Positions 17,093 to 25,850 of a DNA stretch of 35,444 nt are shown piece by piece. Below the pieces are notes generated by a model that saw nothing but the letters and a program-made list of their open reading frames with translations, searched no databases and was not told where the DNA came from. This DNA comes from Chordibacter sp038110535 (GTDB taxonomy: Bacteria; Verrucomicrobiota; Verrucomicrobiia; Opitutales; Seribacteraceae): contig JAYNJW010000018.1 of assembly GCA_038110535.1 (NCBI GenBank), positions 1 through 35,444 of the forward strand, read 5' to 3'. The translations under genes and the position numbers were made by a program. How positions within the stretch are numbered: position 1 is the first letter of the stretch; the number at the start of each line of letters is the position of its first letter.

Positions 17093-18331
17093 TTACTCAG
17101 GTTGATCGCGGGGGAATTTTTCAGTCTTGATGACTTTTATTACCTTTTCGGTCATGAATCTCCTGCGTTCAGGATTGGCGATTGTTTCTGCCCACACAAG
17201 GGCAGTTTGCGGATCTGTCTTATGGATTTTATTAACTAGGGTCTCGATTAAGGGATCCTTGTTTACATCTGATGGCATTTGATTAATCCACTCAGCAGTG
17301 GCAACAGGATCTTTCCGTGTCCACATTTCTGCTAATTGATTCATTGCTTTTATTTTTGATTCACCTGCTGGTAAAGAGTCAACCCAGCTGGCAGTTTCAA
17401 CGGGGTTCTCCCTAGCCATTTCTTTGGCCACCTTATCGGTAACTGCTGATTTCAATGAAGACTCCTCCATTGATTCAATCCATTGAATTGCCCTGTGCGA
17501 GTCTTCACGCACAACTTTTTCTCCCAATTCACCGTAGGCAAAGTTTTGCAATGAACCTTCAGGAAGATGCTCTGCCCAATGCAGGGCAACCTCCTCACCC
17601 CTGCTCCAGACTTTTTCAAATAAAAGGTGAGCAGCCCTTCCTCGCACTCTTCCATAAGGGAGTTCGGTCATTAAATCCGTGGCTTTGGGCAGGCTGCTTT
17701 CTGACAAACCATTAATGATTCCCACAAAATAGGGATTTTCTTCACCTTCAAAATTTTCCTTCGCCCAGACGACTGCAGCATCCGGATCTTCGCGTGCCCA
17801 GGAATCCAAAATCGAAGAACTGGCCAGATGTTCCTCCCAATGCTCTTGTTCTTTTGCCCAGCTCAATGCAGCTTTGGGATCCACTTGTCCCCATGCAAAA
17901 GCTAGCATTTTTAATTCACTAAACCGGCCGGAACCTCCAGGCAAAGACTCATAAGCCCGCAAAGCGGTTTCGATTGATTGGGAATTGGGGGTATTAAGCA
18001 ACTCGGCAAAGGCTCTTAATCGATTGATCGGGTGAGAAGATTGAAGTTCTGCCATGGAGGACATAGATCTGGTAAGCTGCACTGAGCCATCACTTGCAGG
18101 AATAGAAACATCCTCCTTCGGGGAAGGTCCTCGGGCAAAGGCTTTGCTTTCGGGAGCATTCGCTTCCTTAAAATCTGGGTTGGGGAGCATACTCAAGTCT
18201 ACTTCAATGGGACGATCCCCCAAGGTTGTCTCTCCATCATAGTAATGTTGTTGAGACTCTCCACTCCGACCTATCCAATAGGCAATGCCTATGGTCAGTA
18301 ACCAAATTGCGAGAATATAAAACTTACTCAT
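17093..18331 (-). CDS. envelope-anchored protein with tandem DP..A..WA helical repeats
   Basis: A 412-residue protein of unknown function. The N-terminus (MSKFYILAIWLLTIGIAYWIGRSG) is an uncleaved signal anchor or signal peptide, followed by a low-complexity linker to ~90. From ~150 to the end there are about seven degenerate helical repeats of ~30-35 residues, each built around a small motif: VDPKAALSWAKEQ, EDPDAAVVWAKENF, RGEEVALHWAEHLP, EDSHRAIQWIESM, ENPVETASWVDSLP, KDPVATAEWINQMP, TDPQTALVWAETI. This resembles TPR/Sel1-like solenoids, and similar 'DP..A..W' proteins are common in Verrucomicrobiota by my recollection. It lies 12 bases downstream of the DUF423 gene and is probably in the same transcript. 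A protein-interaction role is inferred only from the architecture. Confidence 0.8.
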   Translation of the reverse strand: MSKFYILAIWLLTIGIAYWIGRSGESQQHYYDGETTLGDRPIEVDLSMLPNPDFKEANAPESKAFARGPSPKEDVSIPASDGSVQLTRSMSSMAELQSSHPINRLRAFAELLNTPNSQSIETALRAYESLPGGSGRFSELKMLAFAWGQVDPKAALSWAKEQEHWEEHLASSSILDSWAREDPDAAVVWAKENFEGEENPYFVGIINGLSESSLPKATDLMTELPYGRVRGRAAHLLFEKVWSRGEEVALHWAEHLPEGSLQNFAYGELGEKVVREDSHRAIQWIESMEESSLKSAVTDKVAKEMARENPVETASWVDSLPAGESKIKAMNQLAEMWTRKDPVATAEWINQMPSDVNKDPLIETLVNKIHKTDPQTALVWAETIANPERRRFMTEKVIKVIKTEKFPRDQPE

Positions 18332-18343
18332 TTAGTAGACATT

Positions 18344-18727
18344 CTATCTTACGCCACGGTTCAACCAAGCCACCCGAAGCAGAAGCAACCATGAGACAAC
18401 AAACCCAATTCCACCGATTGGTGTGATCTGAATCAGCCAATCTGGACCACCCAAAACCCAGATATAAACACTAAAACTGAAAGTAAGAATAGAAAAACAG
18501 AGAATGATCCATAAAAATCTTGGCATAATAATACCCGGAACATACGAAAAAAAACCAACTACCACGATCAGGATCGAATGTAACATTTGATAATCTACCG
18601 CACTTTTATATGCGGCCTGCATTTTGGGAAACTCGCGGAATGTTTCTTCCAGTCCATGAGCCCCGTAAGCTCCAAGTAAAATAGAAGATGCTCCCAATAA
18701 GGATCCAATGATCAAGGCACCGTTCAT
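18344..18727 (-). CDS. DUF423 family small membrane protein
   Basis: A 127-residue membrane protein of the DUF423/YgdD family (PF04241). It starts with the diagnostic ALIIGSLLGASSILLGAYGAHGLEE and continues with YKSAVDYQMLHSILIVVVGF. Four transmembrane helices are likely (about 5-23, 45-66, 71-90, 97-120). No molecular function is established for the family. It sits between the DUF3147 and repeat-protein genes with gaps of 17 and 12 bases, suggesting one transcript. Confidence 0.88.
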   Translation of the reverse strand: MNGALIIGSLLGASSILLGAYGAHGLEETFREFPKMQAAYKSAVDYQMLHSILIVVVGFFSYVPGIIMPRFLWIILCFSILTFSFSVYIWVLGGPDWLIQITPIGGIGFVVSWLLLLRVAWLNRGVR

Positions 18728-18744
18728 TACTTGGTTTAATTAGA

Positions 18745-19095
18745 CTAAAGATTCATCCCAAATTTTGCCAATGCCTTGGTCATAATGAAATATAGGACCC
18801 CAGTCAGTGCGATTCCAGCAGATAGGGCGTAAGGAAATGATATTCCTTTGCGCAACATCCAAGGCATGAGCAAAAACATGGGCAAAGAGGGAATGACATA
18901 CCAAAAGGTACCCTCTGCATGATCTGCAATGCGCACCATGTCCTTGGTCTCACCATACATCCAAATCATGCCAAGGACCGATACCAAGGGCAACGAAGCG
19001 ATCAAACTGCCCAACAAGGGAAGGCGCTTAGACACCTCTGAAATGATAACAATTATACCTGCGGTAATGATTAACTTTGTGAAATACCAAGCCAT
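18745..19095 (-). CDS. DUF3147 family small membrane protein
   Basis: A 116-residue protein with four predicted helices (about 5-22, 27-46, 64-82, 87-108). The sequence KLIITAGIIVIISEVSKRLPLLGSLIASLPLVSVLGMIWMY is typical of DUF3147 (quoted here as KLIITAGIIVIISEV and LPLLGSLIASLPLVS). The function is unknown. It is the first gene of a three-gene minus-strand set and faces an AT-rich 146-base gap (19096-19241) shared with the divergent PEP-CTERM gene. That gap probably holds both promoters, but I cannot assign them confidently. Confidence 0.82.
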   Translation of the reverse strand: MAWYFTKLIITAGIIVIISEVSKRLPLLGSLIASLPLVSVLGMIWMYGETKDMVRIADHAEGTFWYVIPSLPMFLLMPWMLRKGISFPYALSAGIALTGVLYFIMTKALAKFGMNL

Positions 19096-19241
19096 GCAAA
19101 CAACTTGAAAAATTTAGGTTCAAAATACCACCTTAAATAAAACTAAAACACTTTAGACCGCAATAAACTGGAATATCAAAAAGAAGTTTAAAGTTATTAT
19201 TTTAAAAAATTAGTCAACAACTTGTATCTTTTAATCAAATC

Positions 19242-20594
19242 TTGTTAATTATAGATACCGTGTATCTCAGCCTTCTCCCCTCCTATTGGTTCTTGCTTGG
19301 CACTGCATGTTTTGTGCAGTCTTCTTTGCTGGCACAGTATGTCCACTCTTATTCTTACTGTAGGGAAATTACATCCGTCAAAAACCGTGATTCAAAGAAT
19401 TATGGATCAGATAATAAATCATTCTTCAATCTCATAGAAAAAGGTTCAAACATCTTCGTGCATCCTTCCAGAGATTTGCATACCCAGAAGTTCAATTTCA
19501 ACCAAAATGAAAAATCCCATGTATATGAATTTGAATTTCAGGATTACACGGATAACCGATTCTCCGCATCGTTCACTACTGATTTTACCAGGTGGGATGA
19601 CCAAACCGAAGGATTTGCAGCAGCGGAGTCACGACCTTTGCATGAACCATTATTTTGCGGTGAGGAAACATTTCTAGATCAAATAAGCTCCTATCTTAGA
19701 GAATTAAACACTAATCTTTTCGAGGTTTTCCCCTTTTACCTCCCGGACGATCGAATTTCCTCCCCCCGTGCCCCCGCCTTCGAATATCTCAATTCTCATT
19801 CCGGTACCGAGGAGTTGCCCGATAAAACAATCGGTTTATCAGCACTTCAAAATGATTTCATGAACGAAACCCTAAGCACCGGTCATCTGATAGGTAATTA
19901 TCCACAATTCCATCCATTAAATTTACCAAATGCCAGGGTGGACTTACATATCTTTGAGATCGAGGAAGAAAAAATCGATCGTCCGGTAGCTGAATCAGAA
20001 TTTTCAAGATTTGATCGTTCTTCAACAGAGCCTAACCGTCTTCCTGCCAATAGACAAAGAAGACTGACAACTTATGTTTGGGAAATGTCCGACTTCAGTG
20101 ACTATGCTTCAAATAACACCAACGACTACTTTAATTTGACAGGGTGGTCCGGCGATGACTTGAAAATCGTCCTGAAACCTCTTTCCAGCGGCGGTGTTGC
20201 TGCTGGGACCGATGAAAATGGATCCGCCAGCCAAGGAGTTGCGACAAATATGCCTGTTTATCCAAATTCAGGAATTTGGTCTCCCAGTACCCGAACTTAT
20301 AATGATTTCTTAAAAATCACGGGATCTCTTCCCACATCGATCACCATTGATGCAAGTGCGATGAAGTATTACATGAATTGGTACTATGGTGACTGGGACA
20401 TCTCTACTGCGGATGTATCCGCAAATCATTATGATTTAATCTATTATTCAGCTGTTCCGGAACCATCGACCTACTTCATGACTGGTGCTTTGTTTGTTTT
20501 GATCGGCACGAACCGAAATACCAGAAAATTAACCAAGGTTTTCGTACAGAAAAGATTTCTAAAAGCTTCCCCCAAGAAAATCGAAATCAGTTAG
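19242..20594 (+). CDS. PEP-CTERM sorting-domain exported protein
   Basis: A 450-residue exported protein. A signal-like hydrophobic stretch (YWFLLGTACFVQSSLLAQ) lies at ~15-32. The C-terminus carries VPEPST (405-410), a short hydrophobic segment (YFMTGALFVLIG) and a basic cluster (NRNTRK), the PEP-CTERM signature for sorting by exosortase. No catalytic domain was recognised. The middle contains an Asn/Gly/Ser-rich region (~290-345). Oddities: no ATG occurs near the 5' end, so the start must be TTG 19242 or GTG 19260, without a visible Shine-Dalgarno; and ~21 residues follow the basic cluster, where PEP-CTERM proteins normally stop. Base composition is more AT-rich than the neighbours. It is followed 9 bases later by another unknown gene. 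Confidence 0.68.
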   Translation: MLIIDTVYLSLLPSYWFLLGTACFVQSSLLAQYVHSYSYCREITSVKNRDSKNYGSDNKSFFNLIEKGSNIFVHPSRDLHTQKFNFNQNEKSHVYEFEFQDYTDNRFSASFTTDFTRWDDQTEGFAAAESRPLHEPLFCGEETFLDQISSYLRELNTNLFEVFPFYLPDDRISSPRAPAFEYLNSHSGTEELPDKTIGLSALQNDFMNETLSTGHLIGNYPQFHPLNLPNARVDLHIFEIEEEKIDRPVAESEFSRFDRSSTEPNRLPANRQRRLTTYVWEMSDFSDYASNNTNDYFNLTGWSGDDLKIVLKPLSSGGVAAGTDENGSASQGVATNMPVYPNSGIWSPSTRTYNDFLKITGSLPTSITIDASAMKYYMNWYYGDWDISTADVSANHYDLIYYSAVPEPSTYFMTGALFVLIGTNRNTRKLTKVFVQKRFLKASPKKIEIS

Positions 20595-20603
20595 CGAAAT
20601 GGC

Positions 20604-21488
20604 ATGCATCGCTCCCTCCTCTTACCCGTCTTTTTGTCTGTATTTGCAAAACCTGAACATCCCGATGTCATTCAAACGAGGGAATCGTTCTTAGAAAACC
20701 GGTTCTTATTGCTGGATACGCAAGCCCCGCCCAAACTTGCGTACATATGCCTAAAAGATGACATTTCTTTCGATTTGTTCAGGACTAGGCATGAAATGGA
20801 AGAAATTGTGGAATTTGATTTGGAAAAAGATGCTCCCAAACCAAGCAAAACATTCCTACTGTCCACCATCAGTAGTGCATCTATCAATCATTGGCTAATT
20901 GAAAACTATCTCCAAAACATTGATACAACTCTCTCTTTCGATTCCTTCCTTTACCAAGAATCATATAGAATAGATTCCTTCCTGAAAAAAGAAAGGCAAC
21001 TGCAACTTGACGAACTAGTATCCATGAACCGGAAATTAGAAGAAAGAAATCTTTCTTTCCCCCTTCGTATGGTTCAATCAGATCCTAAATTGAGACAAAA
21101 AAAACCTAAGTCTGCGGATCAGGAGGAAGGATTCGCCAAATTTGCCCTGTATTTAATTTTGGGAGGAGGTGTGTGTATTATCTATTCAGTGCTTGCCCCT
21201 GAAAGAACCGGAAAACAGGGGCCGAACCGGAGCAAAAAAATTGTGCTTGCCCGCAGAAAAAAATGGTTACTTGCCATTCTTAACAAAGGATGGATCGATC
21301 GGAAAACCTATCGAATCTTGCTCAAGAAAATTGAAAGTCTTCCCCAATGGCTAGGGGGAATCACGCCGACTGTTCAGTCAGAGATGGACGATTTAGTAGA
21401 GGAACCATCGGTTGATTTAAGCAGGCGAAAGAGCGGTGAATCTGTGGTTAAAACCAAGGATACATCATTGGAGAGTACCTCGCGATAA
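20604..21488 (+). CDS. unrecognised bitopic membrane protein downstream of PEP-CTERM gene
   Basis: A 294-residue protein I do not recognise. It has a short hydrophobic N-terminus (MHRSLLLPVFLSVFA), an extracytoplasmic segment with charged helices (~20-170), a transmembrane helix at ~178-198 (FAKFALYLILGGGVCIIYSVL) and a basic cytoplasmic tail (RRKKWLLAILNKGWIDRKTYRILLKK, read as a helical pair; short quotes RRKKWLLAILNKG and DRKTYRILLKK). It starts 9 bases after the PEP-CTERM gene, suggesting co-expression. Its last ~38 codons overlap the antisense 3' end of hflC by 115 bases. A membrane partner of the exported neighbour is possible but unproven. Confidence 0.62.
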   Translation: MHRSLLLPVFLSVFAKPEHPDVIQTRESFLENRFLLLDTQAPPKLAYICLKDDISFDLFRTRHEMEEIVEFDLEKDAPKPSKTFLLSTISSASINHWLIENYLQNIDTTLSFDSFLYQESYRIDSFLKKERQLQLDELVSMNRKLEERNLSFPLRMVQSDPKLRQKKPKSADQEEGFAKFALYLILGGGVCIIYSVLAPERTGKQGPNRSKKIVLARRKKWLLAILNKGWIDRKTYRILLKKIESLPQWLGGITPTVQSEMDDLVEEPSVDLSRRKSGESVVKTKDTSLESTSR

Positions 21489-22348
21489 GTCTCCAAAGTT
21501 TTAATGAACTTGTAAAACTCGGCGGAAACCGGACTGCTATCATATGCTTTTGCATAGATGGCGGAAGCCTTGGCATCTGCTTCCCCATAAATTTCTTGAA
21601 CCCGTTTGTAGGATTCAGATTCAATTTCCTGTAGGTCCCGTTCTTTTTTACCAATAATTTTGGCGGCCTCCCCTGCCCCTTCGGAACGAAAGCGAGCGGC
21701 AATTTGCTGGCGCTCACTGACCATACGCTCGTATATTCTTCTGCGCACGGTTTCATTGTAATTAATCCGCTTGAATCGTACATCCAGCAGTTCAATTCCA
21801 AAATCCGCTAATTTGCTGGCTGCTTTCTCGAAAATTTCCTGTTCCACTTTCTCGCGACCAATTCTAATGGGATAAAGCATTCCCACATTGCCCATGCCTT
21901 CGGTCAGGGATTTATCAGTTACTGCAACCCGGTCCTTGGAGGTACGCACGATTTCAATAAGTTCATGCTTGGCCACCGCATTACGGGTCTCACTGCCCAG
22001 AATATCATCCAAGCGGGACAAGGCACTGCGCTCATCTCGCAAGCGTAAAAAATACTGCATCGCATCACTGATCCGCCAGCGGGCATAAGTATCGATCACC
22101 AGATAAGTCTTGTCCTTGGTCGACATTTCATTAGCCGGACCATCCCAAGGGAGAAATCTTTTTTCTATCCGGTTGACCTCCTGAATAAAGGGCAAACGAA
22201 AATGCAGACCCGCTTCCGTAACTGGTTCTCCAACGGGTTTCCCAAACTGGGTAAGTATAACCTGATCAGTCTCTTTAACCACATAGGTGCAAAGATAAAA
22301 AGCAACCGCTCCGAGGATAATAAGAATCGCAAGTCCCTGAGTCTTCAT
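21374..22348 (-). CDS. hflC: HflC, SPFH membrane protease modulator
   Basis: A 324-residue SPFH/band-7 protein. One N-terminal transmembrane helix (~6-26) precedes the SPFH domain with TDQVILTQFGKPVGEP, GLHFRLPFIQEV and DTYARWRISDAMQY. Then come IELLDVRFKRINYN, an Ala/Glu-rich helical region (RSEGAGEAAKII) and a C-terminal LVLTTDSPLFRLLKS. HflC with HflK forms a large cage that surrounds and regulates the FtsH protease at the inner membrane. The length is close to that of E. coli HflC. The ATG overlaps the hflK stop as ATGA. The 3' end lies under the convergent 294-residue gene for 115 bases. Confidence 0.94.
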   Translation of the reverse strand: MKTQGLAILIILGAVAFYLCTYVVKETDQVILTQFGKPVGEPVTEAGLHFRLPFIQEVNRIEKRFLPWDGPANEMSTKDKTYLVIDTYARWRISDAMQYFLRLRDERSALSRLDDILGSETRNAVAKHELIEIVRTSKDRVAVTDKSLTEGMGNVGMLYPIRIGREKVEQEIFEKAASKLADFGIELLDVRFKRINYNETVRRRIYERMVSERQQIAARFRSEGAGEAAKIIGKKERDLQEIESESYKRVQEIYGEADAKASAIYAKAYDSSPVSAEFYKFIKTLETYREVLSNDVSLVLTTDSPLFRLLKSTDGSSTKSSISD

Positions 22349-23328
22349 CGAACCAATCCCCCTTTCGTATTTTCATTTAACTGGAGAAGAGGGAGGATTT
22401 GCGAGGCATCCTCATCCAGAATAATTTTCTTTCCCATCTGCGGCACTACTTCTTTCATAGACTCCAAATACAGTCGGGTTCGGGTTATTTCCGGTGCTTT
22501 TTTGTATTCCCCAAGCATGGAATTAAAACTGGCCACATCTCCAAGTGCCTCGTTCACTCTCTTTAGTGCGTACCCTTCTGCCGCTTGAATTTTTTGGTCT
22601 GCCACTCCACGGGAACGGGGTACTTCTTTGTTATACTCACCATTTGCTTCGTTGATCATTCTCTCCCTTTCCTGTTGTGCCTGATTGACCTCGTTAAAAG
22701 ATGCCTGTACTGGCGGAGGAGGATTAACATTTTGTAACTGGATTTGATCGATACCGATTCCCAGTTCGTACTTATTGACCAAAGTTTCGAGACGATCACG
22801 GGCCTCTTCTTCGATCTCTTGTCGACCAATGGTAATGACCTCATCAACCGTGCGGTCACCAACTACTGTACGCATAACGGACTCGGAAACATAGCGTAGA
22901 GTGCCTTCAGGATCCAATACATTGAAAAGGTAGAGGCGGGGATCACTGATCCGATACTGAACAATCCATTCAACTTCGGCGGCATTAAGATCACCAGTAA
23001 CCATGCTTTTCTCGCGGTCGCGGATACGGGGTTCGGAAAACTGGCTGGAATTATTGGCTCCCATAGTGGCAAAACCAAATTCCTGCTTGAGTTGCCGGCG
23101 AACTGGCAAAACATACACCTTGTCTATTCCATAGGGTGCTTTAAAGCGCAAGCCCGGTTCGACCGTCTTGAGATACTTGCCAAAGCGCAGGACCACACCC
23201 TGTGATTCAGCCTGCACGGTGTAGGTGGAAGAAATCACCCCGCTGATTACTGCAATAGCAATAATGATCCAGAGGATCAAGCCGTTGCGCACAAATTCAG
23301 GGATACGAATTTCAATCGGTTCATTCAT
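22345..23328 (-). CDS. hflK: HflK, SPFH membrane protease modulator
   Basis: A 327-residue SPFH protein and partner of HflC. Residues ~14-36 form the membrane helix, followed by VQAESQGVVLRFGKYLKTVEPGLRF (quoted in part: ESQGVVLRFGKY and VEPGLRFKAPYG), then VTGDLNAAEVEWIVQYRI, VNPPPPVQASFNEVNQAQQERER and AEGYALKRVNEALGD, all strongly conserved in HflK. It is shorter than the E. coli protein because the Gly/Gln-rich cytoplasmic N-terminal extension is missing. No ftsH is in the window. Translation of hflC is coupled through a 4-base overlap. Confidence 0.94.
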   Translation of the reverse strand: MNEPIEIRIPEFVRNGLILWIIIAIAVISGVISSTYTVQAESQGVVLRFGKYLKTVEPGLRFKAPYGIDKVYVLPVRRQLKQEFGFATMGANNSSQFSEPRIRDREKSMVTGDLNAAEVEWIVQYRISDPRLYLFNVLDPEGTLRYVSESVMRTVVGDRTVDEVITIGRQEIEEEARDRLETLVNKYELGIGIDQIQLQNVNPPPPVQASFNEVNQAQQERERMINEANGEYNKEVPRSRGVADQKIQAAEGYALKRVNEALGDVASFNSMLGEYKKAPEITRTRLYLESMKEVVPQMGKKIILDEDASQILPLLQLNENTKGGLVR

Positions 23329-23399
23329 ATGAAAAAGAGCTAATTAAGAGGATTGGCTAAACAAGGTCAACGATGGACGGAATGAAACAAAGGATAGAT

Positions 23400-23834
23400 T
23401 CATTCAATTTCGTACTTTTCACGCATGGACAAGCGGACTTGCCGGGCATCATAGGAAAAACCATTCTCGGATTCCACTTTCTGCAAACGAATGGTTTTGG
23501 TAACAAATGCAATATCATCGAAAAAAGGATCACTTGTGTGATAGTAACGATTAAAAGGATAAGTGGAGGGAACCTGATTGAAGGAAGAACCGGACTCCGA
23601 ATCAACTACTTCAAAATATGAATTCCCTGACTCCAAAGTCACCTCCGCACATCGCAGCAAACAAAGATCGCCCGTTATGGGATGCTCACCCCCGCGAAAA
23701 GTGACCCTTCTGAGATCATTCCCAACTACGGTTTCCGAATAGTATCCAGGCCCGTAAATACTGCCCACCCCGCATCCAGCGACAAAAAGAAAGATGAAAA
23801 TAGAAAGGATACCAGCCGATATAGACTTACACAC
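23400..23834 (-). CDS. CC0125/CC1285-like lipoprotein
   Basis: A 144-residue predicted lipoprotein. The lipobox is LFVAGC, with Cys at residue 21 as the lipidated residue. The mature part contains GPGYYSETVVGNDLRRVTFRG, LLRCAEVTLESGNSYFEVVDSE and a C-terminal beta segment. This arrangement (YSE..., then R-V-F-G, then LLR-AE-TL--G--YFEV) resembles the CC0125/CC1285 lipoprotein family, which has no assigned function. The start is GTG 23834. It lies 50 bases downstream of typA and 71 bases upstream of hflK on the same strand, so it might be co-transcribed with either. I assign the family from remembered pattern, not from a search. Confidence 0.7.
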   Translation of the reverse strand: MCKSISAGILSIFIFLFVAGCGVGSIYGPGYYSETVVGNDLRRVTFRGGEHPITGDLCLLRCAEVTLESGNSYFEVVDSESGSSFNQVPSTYPFNRYYHTSDPFFDDIAFVTKTIRLQKVESENGFSYDARQVRLSMREKYEIE

Positions 23835-23885
23835 TGCAAAAATAACCTAGCCCGCCCTCTGCTGAACTCAAGCAGATATACCTGC

Positions 23886-25718
23886 TCAAACCATCTCCTT
23901 CTTCGCCTCGCGCTTGCGCGTGTTAAAATCAAGTATGCGCTTACGCAGACGGAGTAATTTGGGCGTAACTTCGACCAATTCGTCCGGTCCAACATATTCG
24001 ATTGCACGCTCCAGTGAAAACCGGATGGGAGGGGTCAGGGCTTCCGACTTGTCGCTGCCTGCAGCACGATGATTGGTCACATGTTTGGCTTTTGTGGGAT
24101 TGACCGGCAAATCCTCAGACCTTGGATTTTCCCCGACGATCATTCCCTCGTAGACCTGTTCTCCGGGACCAATAAACAATTTACCCCTGGTTTCGATATT
24201 ACGCAGGGCATAAGTCATGGATTCCCCTTTCTCCATTGATACGAGGGTTCCAGTCTGCCGGGTACGAATTTCTCCAGTGACCGGTCGGTATTCCAGAAAA
24301 AGGTGGGAAAGTATGCCTTGTCCGCTGGTAATATTAAGAACTTCAAATTCGAGACCGATCAATCCGCGAGTGGGAATAATTGCCTGCAATCTCGTCCAAC
24401 CATTCGATGCGGACATATCTTCGACCTGCCCCTTACGATTCGCCACAGCCTGCATGCATCCACCCAAACAGTCGTCAGGGACTTCCAGATAAAGCGTTTC
24501 GAATGGCTCATGCTGACGGCCATCGATTTCCTTACGGATCACGGAGGGGCGACTGACCAGAACTTCAAATCCTTCCCGCCTCATTGTCTCAACCAGTACC
24601 GCAACCTGCATCGCTCCACGGGCACTTACCTTGAACTCGGTCGATTCTTCCCCATCCTCTACTTTGATCGAAACATTGGTACGTGCTTCCCGAAACAAGC
24701 GTTCCCTTATTTCACGGGATGTAACCCGGTCACCATCCCTGCCCGACAAGGGACCGTCATTGACCGAGAAGGACATCATCACTGTGGGAGGATCAATTTG
24801 CACGAATGGAACCGCTTGCCCATCCGCTTTGCCCGAAAGAGTTTCCCCGATGTCCACTTCCTCAAAGCCTGCTACCCCCACAATGTTGCCGGCCACTCCT
24901 TCCGCTAAATCCTGAGTGGACAGTGCACTGTATTCAAATACCTTGGTAACCTTGGCTCTGGGCGATGCATCCTGCCCTCCAATCCGCCAAACTGAATCCC
25001 CTGCCTTGACCTTGCCCGATAAGACCTTGCCCACAGCGATGCGTCCAACATAGTCGGACCAGTCCACATTGCTCACCAGCATGCGAAAGTTTGGATCGTC
25101 CTCAATGACCGGTGGAGGAACCCGGTCCACGATCGCCTGAAAAAGGGGAATCATATCTTTTCCCTCATGCTCCAAAGAAGCTTTTGCAAAACCTTCCTTG
25201 GCACTGCCAAAAAGAAAGGGAGCATTAAATTGTTCGTCCGTTGCTTCCAGTTCCAAAAAAAGTTCCAACACCAAATCCTGCATCTTCGCAGGCTGTGCAT
25301 TGGGACGGTCGATCTTGTTGACGAATACGACAGGCAAAAGCCCAGCGGCCAGTGCTTTTTGCAAGACAAACCGGGTCTGTGCCTGGGGGCCCTCGTGTGA
25401 GTCCACCACAAGCATGACTCCGTCAACCATTTTCATGACCCGCTCCACCTCACCACCAAAATCGGCATGTCCTGGAGTATCGACAACATTGATCAAATAA
25501 TCCTTCCAGCGTACGGAGGTGTTTTTAGCCTTGATGGTGATACCCCGCTCCCGTTCCTGATCCATCGAGTCCATCGCCCGATCGTCAATTGCTTGGTTCT
25601 CCCGGAATACACCGGATTGCCTGAGCAATTGATCGACCAAAGTTGTCTTACCATGGTCAACATGGGCAATAATCGCGAGGTTACGAATGTTTGTAGAAAG
25701 TGGTGCTGCGGAATTCAT
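23886..25718 (-). CDS. typA: TypA/BipA ribosome-associated GTPase
   Basis: A 610-residue translational GTPase of normal BipA length. G1 is AHVDHGKT (18-25), with RERGITIKAKNT (G2), DTPGHADFGGEVERV (G3), NKIDR (G4) and SAKEG (G5). The C-terminal domain contains RGLIGLEFE and GEQVYEGMIVGENPR, which are typical of TypA rather than EF-G or LepA. It assists 50S subunit assembly and is important in cold or stress growth. The frame is open further upstream to TTG 25763, but ATG 25718 (MNSAAPLST) gives the expected N-terminus. No strong Shine-Dalgarno is visible. Confidence 0.96.
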   Translation of the reverse strand: MNSAAPLSTNIRNLAIIAHVDHGKTTLVDQLLRQSGVFRENQAIDDRAMDSMDQERERGITIKAKNTSVRWKDYLINVVDTPGHADFGGEVERVMKMVDGVMLVVDSHEGPQAQTRFVLQKALAAGLLPVVFVNKIDRPNAQPAKMQDLVLELFLELEATDEQFNAPFLFGSAKEGFAKASLEHEGKDMIPLFQAIVDRVPPPVIEDDPNFRMLVSNVDWSDYVGRIAVGKVLSGKVKAGDSVWRIGGQDASPRAKVTKVFEYSALSTQDLAEGVAGNIVGVAGFEEVDIGETLSGKADGQAVPFVQIDPPTVMMSFSVNDGPLSGRDGDRVTSREIRERLFREARTNVSIKVEDGEESTEFKVSARGAMQVAVLVETMRREGFEVLVSRPSVIRKEIDGRQHEPFETLYLEVPDDCLGGCMQAVANRKGQVEDMSASNGWTRLQAIIPTRGLIGLEFEVLNITSGQGILSHLFLEYRPVTGEIRTRQTGTLVSMEKGESMTYALRNIETRGKLFIGPGEQVYEGMIVGENPRSEDLPVNPTKAKHVTNHRAAGSDKSEALTPPIRFSLERAIEYVGPDELVEVTPKLLRLRKRILDFNTRKREAKKEMV

Positions 25719-25850
25719 GCAAGCGGAGAAAAATATCCATGGGAAATCATTTTGGCAAGGCAACCTTACTTAAAATAAATTATAATTTTACGCTCCGTAA
25801 ATGTCTTTCGGATTGTCCTTTATGCTATCGGTGATTCAGATGTTCAACCA

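Noticed and set aside
23860..23885. AGCAG/CTGCT hairpin downstream of typA
   Set aside because: Five pairs only and no U run, so it does not qualify as a terminator.
24303..24908. Plus-strand open frame of 201 codons inside typA
   Set aside because: Antisense shadow of a highly conserved GTPase gene.
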